Shown: in pieces, positions 6,777 to 9,013 of the stretch
Numbering within the stretch: position 1 is the stretch's first letter
Layout of the letters: each line of letters opens with the position of its first letter
DNA from: Brevundimonas sp.
GTDB lineage: Bacteria > Pseudomonadota > Alphaproteobacteria > Caulobacterales > Caulobacteraceae
Assembly (NCBI RefSeq): GCF_031082345.1
Contig: NZ_JAVHLH010000101.1
Span: forward strand, 1 to 9,013
Length of the DNA stretch: 9,013 bases
Direction of reading: 5' to 3'
Position numbers and translations under genes: made by a program
The notes under the pieces: model-generated
Databases searched by the model: none
What the model saw: the letters and a program-made list of their open reading frames with translations, nothing else
Told to the model about the DNA's origin: nothing

Positions 6777-6949
6777 CTTTCGTCATCCCGGACAAGCCGC
6801 GCAGCGGCGCGATCCGGGACCCAGCGGCGCGCGCGAGCGCGAACCTGTCGGGAGCGCAGGTGCATCGACTGCAACGTCTGGTGTTTCGCCGCCGTCGCGG
6901 CGCCGCTGGGTTCCGGGTCTCCGCTGCGCTTCGCCCGGAATGACGAAAG
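6777..6949. repeat. Large imperfect palindromic intergenic repeat
   Basis: The left arm (6777-6830), starting CTTTCGTCATCCCGG, and the right arm (6900-6949), ending CCGGAATGACGAAAG, are inverted copies that pair over about 50 bases with a few mismatches and gaps. Both arms carry the inner CCCAGCGGCGC. The 69-base middle is GC-rich and holds a small ACCTG/CAGGT hairpin (6843-6861). Elements of this form are dispersed in many alphaproteobacterial genomes and yield spurious ORFs reading like FRHSGRSAAETRNP, which this one also does. The right arm ends one base before the deacetylase stop codon, so it may act as that gene's transcript end. Copy number here is unknown. I see no gene in 6678-6950. 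Confidence 0.82.
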
Positions 6950-6950
6950 G

Positions 6951-7688
6951 TTATTGGCGAACGATCTCCCACGCCGCCGCCACCGGCAGCACCTCCAGCC
7001 CCGCCGCCTTCGCTGCCCGCAGCACCCGGTCCAGATCGTCCGGCGTGCAGCCATAGTCTGTCGGCCGGTCGCTGACATCGTGCCCATAGGCCGTCAGCCA
7101 GCCGCGCCGCGCCGCCGCCTCGGCCATCAGCGCCTCGAGGTCGTAGCCGGGCAGCCGCCGGCTCTCCAGCCCGATGCTCTTGATCAGCGCCCGGTCCTCG
7201 CGCCCGGCGTTGACCCCGTCGCGCACCCCTCGCGCCAGTTCGAACCGCCGGCGCACCACCCGTTTGGCCCCGACCGTCGCGTCCCCGAACGGCCAGGCGA
7301 AGGTCGTCATCCGATAGCCGCCCAGCCGCTCGGCCACCCAGGCCGCATTGGCGTCGAGGCTCAGCCGCAGGGCCTCCGCGTCCATCCGCAACGCGCTGGT
7401 GTGCCCGAAGGTGTGGCACCCGACCTCATGCCCCGCCGCGTGCAGCGCCTGCAGCTGCTCCACCCGATACTGGTCGCGGTCCATGTTCACGCCGCCGGCC
7501 AGCCCGCCGCACACATAGTAGGTCGCCTTGACCCCATGCGCCGCCATCACCGGCCCAGCTTCCGTCCACGCCGTCATCGGAAAGTCGTCGAAGCTCAGCG
7601 AAAACACCCCCTTCGCCGGGGCGATCTCCACCGCCTCCACCGCGAGATAGCGCGCGGCCCGCCGACGCATCTGGTCGATCTGCTTCAT
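6951..7688 (-). CDS. Polysaccharide deacetylase family protein (NodB-like)
   Basis: This is a carbohydrate esterase 4 / NodB-homology protein, a family that removes acetyl or related acyl groups from N-acetylated sugars or polysaccharides using a bound metal. The 245-residue product has motif 1 as SFDD (32-35, catalytic base and metal Asp), motif 2 as HTFGH (92-96, two metal His) and a motif-3-like AWPFGD (131-136, in place of the usual RxPY). Near the C-terminus YGHDVSD (201-207) carries a His in the place where the family uses a late catalytic His. No signal peptide or membrane anchor is visible, so it looks cytoplasmic or is exported by another route. The start is taken as ATG 7688. No clear ribosome site precedes it, so a leaderless transcript or the ATG at 7670 remain possible. 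Substrate unknown. Confidence 0.88.
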   Translation of the reverse strand: MKQIDQMRRRAARYLAVEAVEIAPAKGVFSLSFDDFPMTAWTEAGPVMAAHGVKATYYVCGGLAGGVNMDRDQYRVEQLQALHAAGHEVGCHTFGHTSALRMDAEALRLSLDANAAWVAERLGGYRMTTFAWPFGDATVGAKRVVRRRFELARGVRDGVNAGREDRALIKSIGLESRRLPGYDLEALMAEAAARRGWLTAYGHDVSDRPTDYGCTPDDLDRVLRAAKAAGLEVLPVAAAWEIVRQ

Positions 7689-7734
7689 GGGGCGAACGCT
7701 AGCGGTCGACGCTTAACATTCCGTCCCCCGTCCT

Positions 7735-7751
7735 TTCCGGCGAAGCCGGAA
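7735..7751. repeat. Short palindrome TTCCGGC-GAA-GCCGGAA
   Basis: A perfect 7-bp inverted repeat around a GAA loop, about 47 bases upstream of the deacetylase start. It matches the core of a short palindrome often dispersed between genes in proteobacteria (TTCCGGC with GCCGGAATCC). It is probably an intergenic repeat rather than an operator. Confidence 0.6.
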
Positions 7752-7776
7752 TCCATGGCCGCTAGCCCCGGTTCTT

Positions 7777-7872
7777 CACAGCGGGCACGACGATGTCACA
7801 ACGGGCACGACGTGGCCGGAGCCTGGCGCGGACCCCGTTGTGTCCGTCGTCGGTCCGTGGTGTCCGTTGTGA
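7777..7872. repeat. Inverted pair of 9-mer tandem arrays
   Basis: Two short arrays of a CACRRCGGR-like 9-mer face each other. On the + strand four units run from 7777 to about 7815 (CACAGCGGG, CACGACGAT, CACAACGGG, CACGACGTG), so CACARCGGGCACGACG occurs twice, 20 bases apart (7777-7792 and 7797-7812). On the minus strand about four units run from 7872 back to 7836 (CACAACGGA, CACCACGGA, a GACGACGGA unit, CACAACGGG). The halves can pair as a hairpin around a spacer at about 7816-7835. No protein is encoded here. The gap 7689-7956 otherwise holds only the short palindrome upstream and the glyQ promoter candidate. Confidence 0.65.
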
Positions 7873-7893
7873 TGAACCCGGCGCCCGGGCTCC

Positions 7894-7922
7894 TTGCCGC
7901 AAACGGGCCCCCCGTCTAGGGT
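7894..7922 (+). promoter_or_regulatory. Candidate promoter for glyQ
   Basis: TTGCCG (7894-7899) and TAGGGT (7917-7922) are separated by 17 bases, the usual spacing for a housekeeping promoter. Transcription would start near 7930, leaving a leader of about 27 bases before the GTG start. The -10 is a partial match to TATAAT, but it fits the GC-rich style of this genome and recurs upstream of the M16 gene. Confidence 0.42.
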
Positions 7923-7956
7923 CCGCCGCCTTCTCCCCCGGACGAAAAAGCCGCCT

Positions 7957-8844
7957 GTGACCACCGAACCGCTCGCCTTCCAGGACCTGATCCTGACGCT
8001 CCACAAATACTGGGGCGATCAGGGCTGCGCGATCCTCCAGCCCTATGACATCGAGGTCGGCGCCGGCACCCTGCACCCCGCCACCGTGCTGCGCGCCCTC
8101 GGCCCGCGCCCGTGGAAGGCCGCCTATGTCCAGCCCAGCCGCCGCCCTGGCGATGGCCGCTACGGCGAAAATCCCAATAGATTACAACACTATTACCAAT
8201 ATCAAGTAATCCTGAAACCGAACCCCGACAACCTGCAGGCCCTGTATCTGGGGTCGCTGGCGGCGATCGGCATCGATCCGAAACTGCACGACATCCGCTT
8301 CGTCGAGGACGACTGGGAGAACCCCACCGTCGGCGCCTGGGGTCTGGGCTGGGAGGTCTGGTGCGACGGCATGGAGGTGACCCAGTTCACCTATTTCCAG
8401 GGCGTCGGCGGCATCGAGGTCGACGTCGTCTCGGGCGAGCTGACCTACGGTCTGGAGCGCCTGGCCATGTACGTCCAGGGCGTCGACAACGTCTACGACC
8501 TCAAGTTCACCAAGGAGGGCCTGACCTACGGCGAGGTCTTCCTCGAGAACGAGCGCCAGCAGTCCGAGGCGAATTTCCACGGCTACGACGTCGACGGCCT
8601 CAAGCGCCGCTTCGAGGACATGGTCGCCGAGGTCGAGCGCTTCCTCGCCATGAAGGGCCCGCAGGGTCAGGCCCTCGTCCTCCCCGCCTACGACCAGGTC
8701 CTCAAGGCCTCGCACCTGTTCAACCTGATGGACGCCCGCGGCGCCATCGCGGTGGCGGAGCGCCAGAGCTACATTGGCCGGATCAGGGACCTGTGTAAGG
8801 CGTGTGCTCTGGCTTGGGTCGAACAAGAGCGAGCAAGCGCGTGA
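7957..8844 (+). CDS. glyQ: Glycyl-tRNA synthetase alpha subunit
   Basis: This is the catalytic alpha subunit of the bacterial alpha2beta2 glycyl-tRNA synthetase, which activates glycine with ATP and charges tRNA-Gly together with the beta subunit (GlyS). The 295-residue product carries the hallmark runs of the family: [12 protein letters not shown] near the N-terminus, [33 protein letters not shown] (catalytic core), [31 protein letters not shown] and [12 protein letters not shown] (class II motif 3 with its Arg). I chose the GTG at 7957, giving M-T-T-E-P-L-A-F. An ATG at 7894 would add a basic 21-residue stretch overlapping the promoter and is rejected. The ribosome site is weak. Codons 74-87 are strikingly AT-rich (see findings). 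The final ~14 codons also use unusual synonymous codons. glyS usually follows, but here a repeat comes next and glyS is not in the window. Confidence 0.97.
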   Translation: MTTEPLAFQDLILTLHKYWGDQGCAILQPYDIEVGAGTLHPATVLRALGPRPWKAAYVQPSRRPGDGRYGENPNRLQHYYQYQVILKPNPDNLQALYLGSLAAIGIDPKLHDIRFVEDDWENPTVGAWGLGWEVWCDGMEVTQFTYFQGVGGIEVDVVSGELTYGLERLAMYVQGVDNVYDLKFTKEGLTYGEVFLENERQQSEANFHGYDVDGLKRRFEDMVAEVERFLAMKGPQGQALVLPAYDQVLKASHLFNLMDARGAIAVAERQSYIGRIRDLCKACALAWVEQERASA

Positions 8845-8865
8845 CCCGCGACGACCACCACAGCG

Positions 8866-9013
8866 CCCCCTTCCCCTCGACGGGGAAGGGTCGGGGATGG
8901 GGTGGCGGCACGCTGCGTCCGGATGTGGCGCATGAGGCGTCGTCGAGCGGCGGCCGAAGCCGATCCGCTCCCTCCCACCACAAGCCTGCCTCCACCCCCA
9001 CCCAACCCTCCCC
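8866..9013. repeat. Dispersed GC-rich inverted repeat after glyQ (runs off window edge)
   Basis: A perfect 9-bp hairpin, CCCTTCCCC (8868-8876) with GGGGAAGGG (8882-8890), starts the element. Its right side continues as G-rich sequence to 8905. A C-rich inverted counterpart lies at 8992-9013 (CCACCCCCACCC... CCTCCCC), so the ends pair imperfectly around an ~86-base centre. Such sequence is a common dispersed alphaproteobacterial repeat that gives spurious ORFs reading like SPTLPRRGEGG. The hairpin lies 23 bases after the glyQ stop and lacks a T-run, so any terminator role would be Rho-independent only in a loose sense. No gene is seen from 8845 to the edge. Confidence 0.65.

Noticed and set aside
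6674..7419. Minus-strand frames covering the palindrome and deacetylase end
   Set aside because: They include the standard spurious translation of the dispersed palindrome and overlap the real deacetylase in another frame.
7777..7872. CRISPR array
   Set aside because: The units are 9-mers without unique spacers and reverse orientation halfway; there are no cas genes nearby.
7762..8076. A 104-codon minus-strand frame across the glyQ upstream region
   Set aside because: It translates the 9-mer arrays and the antisense start of glyQ; the product is repeat-derived.
8171..8210. AT-rich glyQ patch as an insertion or horizontally acquired segment
   Set aside because: It encodes residues conserved in GlyQ at the expected place and keeps length and frame, so nothing was inserted; only codon choice is unusual.
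8182..8826. A 214-codon minus-strand frame over glyQ
   Set aside because: Antisense shadow of a highly conserved essential gene; no ribosome site or family features.

Overview
The window is very GC-rich alphaproteobacterial DNA with short intergenic gaps. It most likely comes from Caulobacterales and resembles Brevundimonas or Caulobacter. The grounds are codon use, protein style (two-domain secreted M16 peptidase, OmpW with a C-terminal Phe, DUF819 carrier, split-type GlyQ) and the dispersed palindromes between genes. Species is an inference from style; no rRNA or other marker is present.

Layout. (1) On the minus strand, 1-5148 holds five genes. In transcription order they are an aspartate/glutamate racemase-family enzyme (5148-4483), a nucleoside hydrolase (4486-3554), an OmpW-type outer-membrane protein (3418-2750), ribokinase (2643-1795) and a two-domain M16 zinc peptidase (1726 to beyond the left edge). 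(2) A DUF819 membrane carrier (5228-6496, plus) is divergent from the racemase across 79 bp. (3) A 58-residue acidic protein (6677-6501, minus) is convergent with the carrier, 4 bp away. (4) A large imperfect palindrome (6777-6949) lies beside the end of a NodB-like polysaccharide deacetylase (7688-6951, minus). (5) A second repeat-rich gap (7689-7956) precedes glyQ (7957-8844, plus), the alpha subunit of tetrameric glycyl-tRNA synthetase. A third repeat element (about 8866-9013) follows it, where glyS would usually be expected.

How the genes may work together. Nucleoside hydrolase releases free ribose and ribokinase phosphorylates it, so these two make a short nucleoside-to-ribose-5-phosphate salvage route. 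OmpW between them and the DUF819 carrier beside them are plausible outer- and inner-membrane entry routes, but their substrates cannot be read from the sequence. The hydrolase start codon overlaps the racemase stop codon (TTGA), which points to translational coupling. Both ribose enzymes appear to use TTG starts with good Shine-Dalgarno sequences.

Most of the window is ordinary chromosomal content, and I found no clearly new defence or mobile system. The most unusual signal is a 40-base AT-rich island inside glyQ (8171-8210) that uses rare synonymous codons (AGA, TTA, CAA, GTA) to encode a conserved GlyQ motif. Next come a 14-bp TTGCG-N4-CGCAA dyad upstream of ompW and an inverted pair of 9-mer arrays upstream of glyQ.
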